A model generated the notes under the pieces. The model saw nothing but the letters and a program-made list of their open reading frames with translations, was not told where the DNA came from and made no database searches. Source: Pisolithus tinctorius (taxonomy: Eukaryota; Basidiomycota; Agaricomycetes; Boletales; Pisolithaceae). From it: a stretch of DNA of 64,000 nucleotides. This document shows, one piece after another, positions 21,317-33,903 of this stretch. The stretch is taken from the NCBI GenBank assembly GCA_024663395.1, contig JANFAH010000005.1, positions 868,001 to 932,000 of the forward strand, in the 5' to 3' direction. Both the position numbers and the translations under genes were made by a program. Each line of letters opens with the position of its first letter. The stretch's first letter is position 1.

Positions 21317-24227
21317 CTAGCTGGCGACAGTTGGCCTTGGCCTTGGCTCATAGATCAGACCCCGTTGGCCACTGAGCTGTGCACGCAATCCTTCCACAGC
21401 AGCTCTCATTTCCTCCATTTCATCCTTGAGCTCCGCATTTTCTTCCCGCAGTTTCGCATTGGCGAGAGCGAGGTCAGATTTCTCCGCAACAATAGCTGTA
21501 ATCTCGCTCTCTGGAAGTCGCCGGAAGGCGTCGTACTTTTTTTGCATGAGCGCCAGACGCCCTTCCAGCGCCTGGTTTTGGCGACGGTAAACCCTAGATC
21601 ATTCAATGAGTCGATCGCACAAGTGGCTGGCACGGAAAAAAAGTCTACCGTGCTTCCTCCTCCATCTTTGCTAACGATTTCTCGCAACTGTCCAGGATCA
21701 TCTCCATTTGCTTGCAACTGGCTTTCATCTGTTCCATCTCTCGTCCCCGAGCATTGAATCTCTCAAAGTCCACATCCCTAAACAACGTAAGCTAGGGCGA
21801 TTTTTTTGATTAGACGCCTGCACGTACCAGAGCTTCTGCATACGGACGTGTTGTTCGATTTGACGCTCGTAGTCATGCAAACGATCAATCTTATGTTCGT
21901 TCTCCTTATGTCTAGTTTTGAGCTCGAATACATCTTTCTCCGCATCAGCTAGCAGTTTCCCCTGCGCTTCGAAAAGTGCCTGACGGTCCATCAGCCGACT
22001 GCACTAGTGACATGGCATAAATACCGTCCTCACCAGAATCTCCTTGTTGGCAGTCCGCAGCGCTGCTTCTTCAGATATCCATCGTCTTTTCTCCTCTCGG
22101 AATTCGCGAAGCTTCTTCTGAAGTTCATTGTTCCAGTCTGCGTATTTGTTCTTTGCAGACGAGGACTGTTCTTTATGCTCGCGGATCTCTCGTTCCAAAC
22201 TCTGAACTTGTGCCTTGTACTGGCGCAACTTGTTGTACTGCCGAAGATGAACACGATGTATCATAAGCCCACTATGCAACCCACCAATCCCTGGCGCTCC
22301 ACCTCCGCATTCTTGGAAAGGACGCGATCCTGGTGTAGTCGGCCAATATGTTGCACATTCTGCCGCGATAGCCACAGCTCCAAATTGAGTTCGTTCCTGA
22401 GTAGGAGTACCTCACGCTGCAATCTCGCGATCGCCTCCGCAACCCGCCCGGAAAGTTGTGAACCGTCATCCGCACTTCCGGGTTCAGATGGTAGGTCGAC
22501 ATTAGTCCTCGACGGTGAGTCGCCCCTACGTGTAAAGAGTGAGCTTGGCCACTTCGTGGTCATTGGACCGTCGATTTCAACTTCGCGATTCGACTTAAGC
22601 GCGACAGAAGTGGTGATCATGTCCTGCAGTGATACGCGTAACTTGGAAGACGAAAGCTCCAGAAGAGCTGGTTGAGGGGTCGGCGATCCTGAATTTGCTC
22701 CTTCGTTGACTATCATCAAGCGTGGGGTTTCAATTTCGTGTGTAGTAGAGAGTTGTTCGCGACTCCCGAGTACCATTTTATGCGCGTCAAGCATCATACA
22801 TTCGCTAGTGATCCGGGAGAGACTGTGATCGGCCCACGAATCCTCTTCCTCAAGTTCAATCCGCCAGTCGCGCCGAATGATTCCGGAGTGCACTGTATGT
22901 GAGCGGAGAAGCGCCTCGATGCAGACGTCAATACCATTATTAGGGAGCACACGGCATAAAACCTACTTCTGCTTTACTTTGTATGTTTGCTTGATCCAGT
23001 GCGTCTTCCCAACTTACAGTATACGGCGTTTGGTAGCCCCTGTCGTGCAAGTACGGAGCGGGACCACGAAGGAACTGGACAAGATTACATGGAAAGAGAT
23101 AATACAATAACGAAAAATACGCTTCGGAGGGAGGTGCAGGAGGCCCGGCCTTGACTGTTAGCTCGAGTCTCTGCCAACCTAGATCGGGACGTAACTCCAG
23201 TAGTGGTGTTTCAACAAACTCATCTGAGCTAGATTCATCTGGGCCCGTCGGCTCATCCATCTGGTCAAGAGATGGCAATGACGAGGAGACGTGCTCTTTC
23301 CAGCACATGGTTCTTGCAAGGATGACGAAAAGGCGAGGAAGCATCTTCTTGAGTTCCTGATGGGCATGGACTGCAAATATAGGCAATAGTTTTACCATTA
23401 CGGTGAGGGCAATGGTGCAGAGAGTCGAGGAATTGTCCAACAGGAGTGAATTCAATAAGCTGCCGATCTGCGGGTGATCTGCCACTTTAGCCGCCAATGA
23501 TGGGAATGCCTGATCTGATGCGAGGGAGTTCAGCAGAATGGCCAGTTGGAGACGGGAAGAGGGTGTTTCAAATGCCGAGTGTACTTCGTCCATGAGTTCC
23601 TTGTATATATGATAGTGTCGATCATTAGCGTTGGTCCACCCTTTTCTCGGGACTTACTCGGGTGCATTGTAAGCCAAACTTGACGAGGGTATCCTCCAAG
23701 TTAGATTTCCATTGATGTTTCTTATCTCTTAGATTCTGATCAAGTTCTGTCCACTCCAGGATATCGTCACCGGAACTTTCGACCGAGGTATCTAGAAGAT
23801 ACAACTCCAGTAGCCTCCTCCGGAATTCAGATACCTTGTCGGGGTGCCGTTCATCTACGTGCGTCGCCGCCGAGACGATGAGTTCTTTTGCATGATTTGC
23901 TGAGGTAGTAGGAAGCTTGGGTTCCCGTAGCGCAGGGCGGAGTACCACATCGAACCATGTTGAGATAATGGAAGTTGAGGACAGGAGTGAGCGTAGGCCG
24001 TGGAGAACTCCCAAGAATATCTCGATGTGCGCCAGCGATGTATGATCCACAACGTCGTTGTAGGTGGTCTGAAGCTCCTCTTCCAATTGGAAGAGAATCA
24101 CCTCCGGTTCATCTAATGGGGCCTTGACGAAGTCATCCACTGCACCCCCCAGCTGCTCGCGTCGCACGATGTTCGCAGGATCTTCAAGAGAGAGACGTAT
24201 CTGATGAGTAAGGGCGGCAATGGACAT
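21317..24227 (-). CDS. TSC1: hamartin (Tsc1) homologue
   Basis: Starts at ATG 24227 (MSIAALTHQIRLSLEDP) and stops at TAG 21317-21319, with six or so introns. The N-terminal part is all-helical and includes LAHIEIFLGVLHGLRSLLSS, a HEAT-like solenoid as in the hamartin core domain. A diagnostic stretch, SEAYFSLLYYLFPCNLVQFL, appears near 23100; a similar LYGLFPCN-like stretch is shared by fungal and animal Tsc1. The C-terminal third (from about 22440) is a long coiled coil: EAIARLQREVLLLRNELNLE, then QVQSLEREIREHKEQ and on to the end. Tsc1 binds Tsc2, forming the GAP complex for Rheb that inhibits TORC1. Neighbours are unrelated. The family match is confident; partner Tsc2 is not in the window. 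Confidence 0.85.
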
Positions 24228-24839
24228 GGCGGGCGGCTACAGACTACGGTGACACTCCCCAGGATGGGTCACGACGGTGATACACATATCTTTAGACTAC
24301 GACCCCCTATTATCTCACCATGTAATATATTCTGTTTGTCTCGTCTCTTGAGTGTACGATGATGTAGTGATCAAGTGGAACTTCACTATATTAGCAAAAA
24401 CCCATGGGATTTGCGAGATGTTGCTAGGCCATTACACATCCCACCTATGTATGTGTCTGCCAGCTGAAGCTCGCAGGCAGGGCACTGACGGTGCGTTGTT
24501 CAGCCCAAGTTTGACATTTCTGGGGCTAGCCCTGGGCTTTATTGGCAACGACATCCTCTCAAGTGCTAGTCGGGACAAGTCACTTGTTAGTTTGACACTC
24601 ATGCATATCGGACATCGCATCCTACCAAGATCTTGCCAAAGCGGCCGGCCGAAGCACCTAGAAGACCACGAATCATCTTGCCTGCGAGGTGTTTCCACCC
24701 CAGTACTAAGTAAATCGTATCCTACTTTACATCGCGAAGAAAAGTTCGTCCTGGCCCTTCGGAATCGAAAAGTATTACAGGACCGAATACATATAAAGTC
24801 GTAAAGTAACTACATACTGAAGTCCATATCAAATCGTTC
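24228..24839. other. intergenic, possible small minus-strand ORF
   Basis: 612 bases between TSC1 start and the DPP1-like stop. Overlapping frames are open on both strands. On the minus strand a start near 24686 gives MIRGLLGASAGRFGKIL followed by a GTAGG donor, which looks like the beginning of a small mitochondrial-type peptide and can be spliced to a 25-codon tail ending near 24452. The evidence is too weak to call it a gene. It also carries the TSC1 promoter. Confidence 0.3.
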
Positions 24840-26369
24840 TCAGGCATGTTCTGCATCGTCACGCGTTGAATCACCACCCTGACGCCAGATGTCTTCCAGA
24901 GGACCGGGGTCAGGTTTACGCACGCCTCCGTCAATGAGTTCGACCTGTTCAGCGCCTTCGTCGTTCTCGCTATACCGTGGACCGCCGTGGAAGGCAGCAG
25001 TCGGTAAGATTTCTTCATCACGGGGAACGCGCGGGGAATATGGGCGATGGGACATGGGAGAGGCCAGTGATGGGAAATATTGCCGATAGGTGAAATAAGC
25101 GATGGTAGTACCCAAGATAGCTCCAGCTACAACGTCGTGCCAGTGATCTAATAATGGTTAGACATTAGGTTTGATGGGCCAAAGCGAAACATACGTCTGT
25201 AGTCCATTGTCCGAGAGATTGCAACAAGAGTTGCCCCGGAGAGCGGAGCTAGGGATATCCAAGCTTTGTGCTAATTAGACACAAGTTTAAATCAGAAGCG
25301 GTAGAAGATATGCATATTGCTGGGATATACCGCATGTCCTCGCTTATCAAAGAGATGCATTTTGCCCGCTAAATAGAAAGATAAGAAGCCAAGCCCTGCG
25401 AAGGAAACTGCCATCGTCTTGCGTGAGACGTGCGAGAGGAGACGCATGGATGACTACGCACGACTAGAGTGGCCACTTGGGAAGCTGCGCCAACCATCGA
25501 TCATGATATACTGGTCCGTCTGAGTACAGATGGCGTCGCTGGACAAGCCGTAGGTCGGGTCTTGAGATCCAGGCCTCGGAATGCAGCGAGAAAGTAAGTC
25601 TAAGCGTGTTTGTATGTACATTCAGTGAACGATATTAAAAATGCTCGTTTCAGGACTCACCAGGTCGAGGCCGACCAGTGGTAATCTTAGAAAATTGGGT
25701 AATAGCACCCGTAATCGCGAGGCCCAGAATCACTGAGGCATTTTCAGCTCGGACATAATGAGACGAGCGTTGCGCGCTTACGACCGAGCACGCTGTTATG
25801 GAAATCCCAAAACGAGCGGATGGTGACTACATTTACCAGAGAATGAATGATTATAGGAGCCACGAGGGCGATTATATACAGTGCCCAGTTCTAGTGGATG
25901 AATGTTAGAATCAGACAGCGTATGGGAATGAGGCTATCTTACCGGGACACGTTCATGCACTGCATAACTGCATTGTTGCGGTCAGCTAATGACGAGCCGC
26001 GAGATAGTTGAACCTACGGAAAACGTAACCTATGTAGTGGGCAGCGGTAAGGTGGACACGTTTAATGGCAAGACATAACTCACGTCTCGTCGTTGACAGA
26101 AAATTCCCGCCTGTAGCCATGTACATTGTCCAACGCAAAGAATACAGCCCTACGAGACAAATGAGCGATCTACTAGACCGGTTGGGGAGCGACGTACGCC
26201 AAAGCGATGGTAATAATCCTGCGTGGGTGGCGCGTGAGCGTACCGCTGGTTCAGAGGCTGACAGAAGGACACACCAGTCAGGAGCATATGACTTGAGCAA
26301 CTGGAGGCGTCTTTTGTTGTCTGTTTTCTTGGTTGTACGGGTATTGAAGTACGTTGGGAATGAGGCCAT
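24840..26369 (-). CDS. DPP1: PAP2 lipid phosphatase (diacylglycerol pyrophosphate phosphatase)
   Basis: Begins at ATG 26369 (MASFPTYFNTRTTKKTDNKR) and ends at TGA 24840-24842, cut by about eight short introns with some exons under 100 nt. After a cytosolic tail come hydrophobic helices, YAPDWIITIALA and ALYIIALVAPIIIHSL. The three-part phosphatase signature is present: K-x6-RP in KITTGRPRPG, SGH in FPSGHSS, and SR-x5-H-x3-D in SRTMDYRRHWHDV. These supply the phosphate-binding Arg and Lys, the acid-base His and the nucleophilic His. A C-terminal tail of about 70 residues is acidic and Pro-rich. Members such as yeast Dpp1 remove phosphate from diacylglycerol pyrophosphate and phosphatidate at vacuole or ER membranes. 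It is divergent from PPP4R2, with 159 bases between starts. Confidence 0.86.
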
Positions 26370-26528
26370 CGTGACACGTCTGCCCTGGAGGTGTGTTGAG
26401 AAGGAAAAGTGTGTTGAGGGTAATAAAACTGTAATAAAGCATATCAGCCACCGCCAATCCGGAAACACGAGATTAGCACGGCGTGCCAGGCACAAAGGAG
26501 CGGTGCACCGAAGTCACAAACCGCAGCA

Positions 26529-27689
26529 ATGTACCACCTCTCGCCAACAGCTCAATGGGATCCGGGTAGGAGCGAGTCGTGCACTGTCATGCTGCGCACT
26601 GCGGCTCACAACCTTCGTACAGCTTATGAGGCGATATTGGAGCGCATAGCCGCCACAGACATCATAGGACCAGAGTTAGAATGCTATCCTGCGTCTCGTG
26701 CATAATCGTCCCAACTAACAAGTCATCTCACACCAGAACAGAATGGAGTCAGCTCCGGGAGATGATCAAATTTAAGCTAGAGCAGGTTCGTTCGTGAACC
26801 GGTCTTTCCTCACTGACACTCGATGTTGATATCAGAGCATAGAATATCGTTGTTTTCCTTTCAGATGCAGAACAACATACAGATGTCAGCAATGGTTCAC
26901 CGAGGCTAGCTACCGGTATTCCCGATAGCTCCGGGAACTTGAGGCTCCCCCCCTTTCCGCCTCGTAAGCCGAATGAATTGAACCCTATTGAAGCCCCAAA
27001 AGTACACATGAACGAAGAAGAGGCCAACGAATTGAAAAATCTCATATTTAAACAACTCCATGAATTTGACGAGTGCGTGATTCATGTACTGCCTCCAGGG
27101 ATTTAACCAGAAGTTTATCCCTAGAAATCCTCCATTCACGATTCAACGTGTTTGTGAACTTTGCGTGAATCCGAAAAAACAGTACAAGGCCATAGGCAAA
27201 TATCTCCGTGCTGTAGAGAGGTCCCTCCTTGTCACATCGACATGGAATTCCTTCCCGCCAGAGACGCCGCTAAATGGTCTTTCTCTCGCAAGCACGTCAG
27301 CTAATTTTTCCATCCAATCTGCGCCATCCACACCCATGTTCTCACCAATCCCATTCTTACACGGCGATGCAAGGCGGTCAAAGTCGTGTAGTCCACCCCC
27401 TTCTCCCCTCACACTCGCTGCAATGGAAGCATCTAGCAATATAGAACCCCTGGGGGAAGCATTACCACAACGAGCAATAGGACTGGTCGATGAACTTGAT
27501 GATCCACGACCTGGTCACATGAGCGAACACCCGACCGCAATCACAGCGGTCACGACGTCCCGTCCTTTCATCGAGAGCTTGGAGAGTAGATTCGTGAGGA
27601 GTGAGGAGCAGCTCGAACAGGGTGAGACAGAGATGGCAGTCGATACAACTGGCGGCAAGGAAACAGAAAGTAAAAGTCTTGGGATGTAA
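26529..27689 (+). CDS. PSY4: protein phosphatase 4 core regulatory subunit R2
   Basis: Start ATG at 26529 (MYHLSPTAQWDPGRSES). Introns lie near 26640-26740, 26790-26865 and 27072-27100, and the stop is at 27687-27689. The N-terminal part contains EWSQLREMIKFKLEQ and a disordered acidic linker, followed by EEEANELKNLIFKQLHEFDE. After the last intron the family core appears: PPFTIQRVCELCVNP, then KYLRAVERSLLVTSTW, which is the strongest diagnostic of PPP4R2 (Psy4 in yeast). The C-terminus is a long Ser/Pro-rich tail with acidic patches. R2 targets the PP4 catalytic subunit with R3/Psy2 to phospho-H2AX and other DNA-damage substrates. The catalytic residues are in the partner subunit, not here. 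The exact placement of the first donor is uncertain. Confidence 0.82.
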
Positions 27690-27764
27690 GATCTAACAGA
27701 AGCCGAGCACGTTAGAGTGTTCTCTTCAATGTATGTTCGCGTACCTACAAATGACGCCACACGC

Positions 27765-28322
27765 CTAACAAAGGTCACGTTTAATTTTTTCTAGCATTGC
27801 GTTCATCCGCAATTTCATGTTTGGCTGGCCCTTGGTATGATGAGATGGATCCTTCTTCACGCTGTGCGGAGATGAAGCATTTGTATCCCGCCGCTTGCGC
27901 ACCGGATCCGATTTGTGGGTATGGAGGGTACTTGGGGAATATGCTTGCCTCTTGAGTTCACGCAAAGATACTTGGTTTGTGGTTGAAGTCTCTGCGCTGT
28001 GCTTGTCGACGAGCAAGGTATCTTCAGCAGCCTTGCGATCAGATTCAACGGGAGGATCCGATGCACCATTAAGACAGGCTTGTTCTGCCATCTCGCCTCC
28101 ACAATTGTCAGGTTGTGAACTAGGTTTGTTCCATATTCCTTCTCTTTTCTTCTGTGCTTTCCATTGGCTCTTCAGCTTTTTACTGTCAACCCACGATCTT
28201 TTGAGCTTTTTAGCTGTGATTTTCCAGGTTAGATCGAGGAATGGAAATACCACTGATAAGTTACCTCGATTTCTGGGGAGGTAGTGGAATGTAGCGGGCT
28301 TTTTCGCCTTCCATTCTGCCAT
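27765..28322 (-). CDS. FYV7: Fyv7-like rRNA-processing protein
   Basis: Start ATG at 28322 (MAEWKAKKPATFHYLPRNR). A short intron (GTAACT...ACAG, about 28281-28230) is in-frame and so easy to overlook; its removal gives NRAKKLKRSW. The stop is at 27765-27767. The protein is short and very basic, with lysine-rich helices (KKLKSQWKAQKKREGIW) and the C-terminal QPNMKLRMNAMLEKIKRD. The last motif resembles the C-terminal region of yeast Fyv7 (a GQPxMxx(R/K)(I/M)xxLLxKIK pattern), which is required for 35S pre-rRNA processing at A0, A1 and A2 sites. Identification rests on length, charge and that motif. It is divergent from eIF1, with 154 bases between start codons. Confidence 0.62.
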   Translation of the reverse strand: MAEWKAKKPATFHYLPRNRGNLSVVFPFLDLTWKITAKKLKRSWVDSKKLKSQWKAQKKREGIWNKPSSQPDNCGGEMAEQACLNGASDPPVESDRKAAEDTLLVDKHSAETSTTNQVSLRELKRQAYSPSTLHTHKSDPVRKRRDTNASSPHSVKKDPSHHTKGQPNMKLRMNAMLEKIKRDLC

Positions 28323-28476
28323 GGAACTAGTGATGAGGAAAGAGATGCTGACATAATTCTTGGAATATCCGTAACGGGAAATCACCCGTATCAAGCTCCG
28401 TTTCCGCGCTTCCACTCGTCTCTTGTCCTGCAAACCCACCCACACAGCCCACTTGTTGTATATCTCTATCCGTCGC

Positions 28477-28982
28477 ATGAACGTAGAGAACTTGAATAAC
28501 TTTGGTGAAAACGGGCGTCATTTGATGATTTCGCGGGAAGATTGACTACGGCGCTTCTTAGATCCTTTTGCTGATGAGGGCGATCCCCTCGCAGGGAACG
28601 CCGATGTCGGCTCCCAGTCAAATTATCTCCACATCCGTATTCAGCAAAGGAATGGAAGGAAGACTCTGACCACACTACAGGGTCTGCAAAAGGGTACGAG
28701 TTACCAAGTGTGTTTGCACCTTCGTGTGATTCACACTTCTGTCTAGAATATGATCCGAAAAAGCTCTTGAAGGCCTTCAAGAAGGTGTGTGTGTTATTCA
28801 TACGTTCTATAGTCTCTGATCAATTATCCGCCATTTAGGAATTCGCTTGCAATGGAACTGTTGTCGAAGACGAGGAGATGGGCGAAGTCATCCAACTACA
28901 GGGAGATCAGAGGGCCAAGATCGCCAACTTCCTCGTAGAGCAAGGCATGAGTAGGTCTTCCATCAAAATACACGGATTCTAA
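28477..28982 (+). CDS. SUI1: translation initiation factor eIF1
   Basis: Start ATG at 28477 (MNVENLNNFG). Introns follow that exon, then after QGLQK near 28692 (a short one) and after KAFKK near 28787, and the stop TAA is at 28980-28982. The protein is about 115 residues: DPFADEGDPLAG, then YLHIRIQQRNGRKTLTTLQG, and after the next intron EYDPKKLLKAFKKEFACNG, ending MSRSSIKIHGF. These are the SUI1 domain landmarks. eIF1 binds the 40S subunit near the P site and enforces start codon choice by opposing non-AUG initiation. All key regions are present. It is the plus-strand partner of the FYV7-like gene; both serve ribosome function. Confidence 0.95.
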
Positions 28983-29283
28983 TTGGTCGCGGACGAGTGG
29001 GAATTTGATGAAACACCAATTATCTGGAAGCGCTGCACTTCAAGCTGTGTGCTATTGTTTATGCTGTTCATGTGTACAGTGTGTTGTCATGGCTGATATG
29101 CATGTTACAATTAGATGTATTTCCCAGTTACATTCGTACAGTTATTTCTTTTGCATCCGAACATAATCAGGTTGGCAGGTCACCTTAGCGTCCCCCAGCC
29201 TACACAGCGTATGCACCAAATAAAAGGCACCCAAACAGCAAATGGTATGACTCAACTTCTATGAAATGATTTGAGCCAGCACT
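28983..29283. other. intergenic, convergent 3' ends
   Basis: 301 bases between the eIF1 stop and the SNRNP27 stop on the other strand. AT-rich and with no frame of note; probably shared 3' UTR and termination sequence. A direct repeat of the kind tgtgctattg/tgttcatgtgtacagtgtg is visible near 29045-29080 but is weak. Confidence 0.5.
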
Positions 29284-30239
29284 TCATTTGATCTTGTCAA
29301 GTGGCCTGTGAACCAAATATCAGCTGGAGGACAATGGGGCTGAAACCAAGTCAAATACCTGTTAAATCCTCCACGTCTAAAACAACATGGTTAAAGCTAA
29401 TTCGAAAAATGGAAAGCTGAACAGGACTGTACCGGTTCATGTACTGGCGCCAAGTCCTGATCTTCTTGACGTTGACAGAACCCTCTTGGTTGCCCTCGAC
29501 ATGTTTTCCCTGTCATTCATGCAGTGAGTGGTGGGCAGCCGGTAGTGAATTACGCTCCATACTTTGGTTGATCCGAAGCTTGAGAGACCCATAGCAGCCA
29601 TCATGGCTTCCTCATCAGCGGTCGTAGCCTCTATTTCTTCGCCTTCTTCAGGAGTAGCATCCATGTCATGATCCAGTTTCGAGAGGGACGCCTCTGAAGG
29701 GAGATTAACCCATAATCTCAGGCGCAGCAAGGCACTTACGTGGTGATTGAATTCGCTCCGCCACAAGTTCTCTGTCGGCATGTCCATCTTGAAGCTGAGG
29801 GGCAGTACGCTGTGCGACATCCTTTGAACGGCCCTCTAAGTTCTTTGTGGAAACTCCGTCAGGTACTTCATAGTCACGTCTTCCATCCCTTCTGCTGCTT
29901 CTTCGTCCGTCCTCCCTGCGATCGCCACGGTCGTGATCCCGTCTGTCGTCCCTCCTTGAGTACTTGTGATCTCTGTCTCTGTCCTTTTCCCTGTCATAGT
30001 CGGGTCTGTCTTTGATCATGCAGGATTTACATTAATTTTTATTTATTTGCCCATTTAACGTGAAAAAACATACCTCTTCTTGGACTCCGGGACCGGGAGT
30101 CTCGCCTGCGTCCACCGTCACGGTAAGTAGATGGCTTACTGCTCCTAGAATATCGATCTCTGTCTCTGTATTTGTCTCGATCTCTGTCTTCGCGCTCCCA
30201 GCTGCGTTCGCGTCGCCTGTGGTCAGTCCTCGACAACAT
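29284..30239 (-). CDS. SNRNP27: U4/U6.U5 tri-snRNP 27 kDa protein (SNRNP27)
   Basis: Start probably ATG at 30239 (MLSRTDHRRRERSWEREDRD). The N-terminal half is a long Arg/Asp/Ser-alternating RS/RD domain spread over several exons. It ends with the family's conserved C-terminal block of about 45 residues: MMAAMGLSSFGSTKGKHVEG then RTWRQYMNRRGGFNRPLDK, stop TGA at 29284-29286. The last intron (GTATTT...CAG) lies inside the codon for the Arg of FNRPLD. SNRNP27 is a tri-snRNP component that contacts Prp8 and U6 near the 5' splice site and influences splice-site choice; in worms the M/V region affects 5' splice-site fidelity. It shares a 73-base divergent promoter with the plus-strand RRM gene. 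Confidence 0.87.
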
Positions 30240-30312
30240 GAGGGTGGCAGTCGAAGGTGAGTCACATGACCTGTGCGCCTCAATACACGCTTGCACGGCG
30301 CTGGTCCTCTGC

Positions 30313-31135
30313 ATGTTCAAAGGAAGCACGGTCCGTCGGGCTGCTGAAGACGCCCGCTGTAAGCTTGCTTGTGACCCCCATTTTCAGGTTCTGAATCGGT
30401 GTTTCATGGCCAGATGTCAAAAAGCATATCATAGTAGAGAATCTGCCCCGGACTGCACTTGTAGCAGATATTCGAAGGACTCTCAGGCGTGAACGGGTTG
30501 TTGGCGTAGACGACGGTAGGTTTTCACGGTCACTTATGTCGCCCCTCTTCACCTCGCGGCTAGTTCAAATTGATCTGTATCGCTTTTCCTCAAACCGTCG
30601 TGCGTACCTTACACTGTCACACCCGGACTTTCTTCAACAGAATATCGCAAAACTCGAAAAGGCTTCCGTTGGGGGATTCCTCGTCACTGCACATCCAACA
30701 GATGTGCCTCCCGTTAATTCAGAGTTGCGAGGTGTCAAGGGACGTCAACTAGCTGCAAAGCGTGGCGCTATCACCGGAACAGGGCCGTCCGGATGCGTTC
30801 CAAGCAACGGAAGGCATGTTTGTATATGGGGCCTACCGCCTAAAATTTCTTCGGACAGCATCAAAGAACACCTCCAGAAGTTCGGACTGACTAAATTGGA
30901 CGACAAGACAGAAATATACCAGGTTCCGTTGTATGTGTTCTCTCGCTGATCGCTAGCAGTGGAGTGACACGTTTGATGCAGACCAGAGAACGCTTTTTCT
31001 CTATTCTCGAGGCACTTGTTACGGACACAGTCCCTGTCTGACTCGTACCATATCGTCCGACGTATTCATATGACTTACTTCCAGCCTGAGGTGTTCGGGA
31101 GAAAATTTCAGGTGCATGCTTGCGTAGTTCGCTGA
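30313..31135 (+). CDS. RRM-like protein with basic N-terminus, possibly mitochondrial
   Basis: Start ATG at 30313 (MFKGSTVRRAAEDARYVKK). The first exon ends with GTAAGC and joins at 30416 after an acceptor CCAG. The second exon runs to 30932 (GTATGT) and the third from 30982 to the TGA at 31133-31135. The N-terminus is basic and has the start of an RRM-like fold: KHIIVENLPRTALVADIRR. A second RRM-like unit follows at GRHVCIWGLPPKISSDSIKE and continues through HLLRTQSLSDSYHIVRRIHM. The RNP1 aromatic signature is not clear in either. The short basic N-terminus could be a mitochondrial presequence, but this is not certain. I do not recognise an orthologue name. Likely role: RNA binding, inferred only from fold pattern. 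Confidence 0.6.
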
Positions 31136-31344
31136 ACGTTCAGTCTTAAACGGTCGAGCGGTTGTCGTATCCAAGCACATCTGCTGCCGGTGCAACTAGC
31201 AGTCTACGGAGCCCGAGTAGATCGGTACATACAGTGTTGGTAATACAAGTGTTCAAAGCGACTTTGCTACATCCCATCTCTCTCTGCCAGATCGTCTAGG
31301 CGAGAACGGTGACCCTGCAGCACACCAAAGTTGAGCGACGCAGT

Positions 31345-32111
31345 TCAAATTAGGGTATGGACAATGATACGAACCGGCCGAGAACTGTCGTCATCGTCGT
31401 CTGGTGACCGTGCGCGTTTGAGGGTCGTACTAGGAACCTCTGTCGCTTTCCATTCTCCACCACCAGTCGCGACAGCACCAGGTCCTTCCTGAGCGTCAGC
31501 ATAACGCTCCTCGAACTCTCTCCTCCTCTCCAATTGCGCCTGAGCACCCCATCCTCCGCGACCAGGGTCGTAGTCTGTTCTGTGCTCGTCACGCACCTGA
31601 CCGCCGCTCTTGCCGCGACCGAATTGTCGTCCTTCCGCGTATCCAAGATCGAGGTCACAGCGGATAATGCGTTCGTCGAGTTTGGTACCGCTGATATACT
31701 TCATGCATGCGAGCGCTTCTGCATGTGTGTAGTATTCCACGAAACAGAATCCGCAGGGCGTCCTTTAAAGAGGAGAATGTCAGGTGAGGGTAAACGGATA
31801 CCTCGGGCGATGAAGAAAAAAAACATACCGGGTGTTGCGGTCAAGACCCATAATGATGCGTTTGATACCACCGCCATCCTCTGGACTGGTACACTTACTG
31901 AACAATTCATATATTTGCTCTTCAGTCGTATAGAAGCTCAAGTTACCAATCTGGGAGCCGTTAAACGTCAAGTTACGAAGGGTGATGTGAAATGTCGTAC
32001 GTATAATGTCGATGATTTTGAAAGAAAATCATACTGCCTCTTCCTATCGAGCTTTGTCTGTGAATCCTTGTAGTTAGAGGGTTGGTCGAGAGGTTGGACG
32101 ACGTGTGCCAT
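31345..32111 (-). CDS. CBC2: nuclear cap-binding protein subunit 2 (CBP20)
   Basis: Start ATG at 32111 ([17 protein letters not shown]). The N-terminal extension, including [15 protein letters not shown], contains the aromatic cap-contacting Tyr residues. RNP2 reads LYIGNLSFY, RNP1 reads CGFCFVEYY after the second intron (near 31760-31830). The C-terminus is Arg/Gly- and Asp-rich ([20 protein letters not shown]). The two introns fall inside the RRM. CBP20 binds the 7-methylguanosine cap of nascent Pol II transcripts with CBP80 and promotes splicing, export and decay. An alternative last exon is possible, because the reading frame at the end ([12 protein letters not shown]) contains a GTTCGT that could be a donor. 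It is divergent from RPT3 (135 bases between starts). Confidence 0.93.
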
Positions 32112-32194
32112 GGCCAATGCTAATGGTTGGGGAGAGAAGCATTTAGTTTGCATTATGGTCACCAAAAAAGGAAAACATTTCCCATCGTACATGT

Positions 32195-32216
32195 GGACGC
32201 GTCACCAGTCGCGTCC
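32195..32216. promoter_or_regulatory. 7-bp inverted repeat in CBP20/RPT3 divergent promoter
   Basis: GGACGCG (32195-32201) and CGCGTCC (32210-32216) form perfect inverted arms around an 8-base spacer, in the 135-base gap between the divergent start codons. Short GTCACC/GGTCAC copies sit beside it. It could be a site for a dimeric regulator shared by both genes, but no family match is claimed. Confidence 0.4.
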
Positions 32217-32246
32217 AGGTCACTAGCGGACTGCTCAAGTCGAGAC

Positions 32247-33903
<1,657 letters not shown>

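Noticed and set aside
24352..24804. Plus-strand open frame of 150 codons in the TSC1/DPP1 gap
   Set aside because: Overlaps minus-strand frames of similar length; no recognisable motif or splice partner. Chance is likely in GC-balanced sequence.
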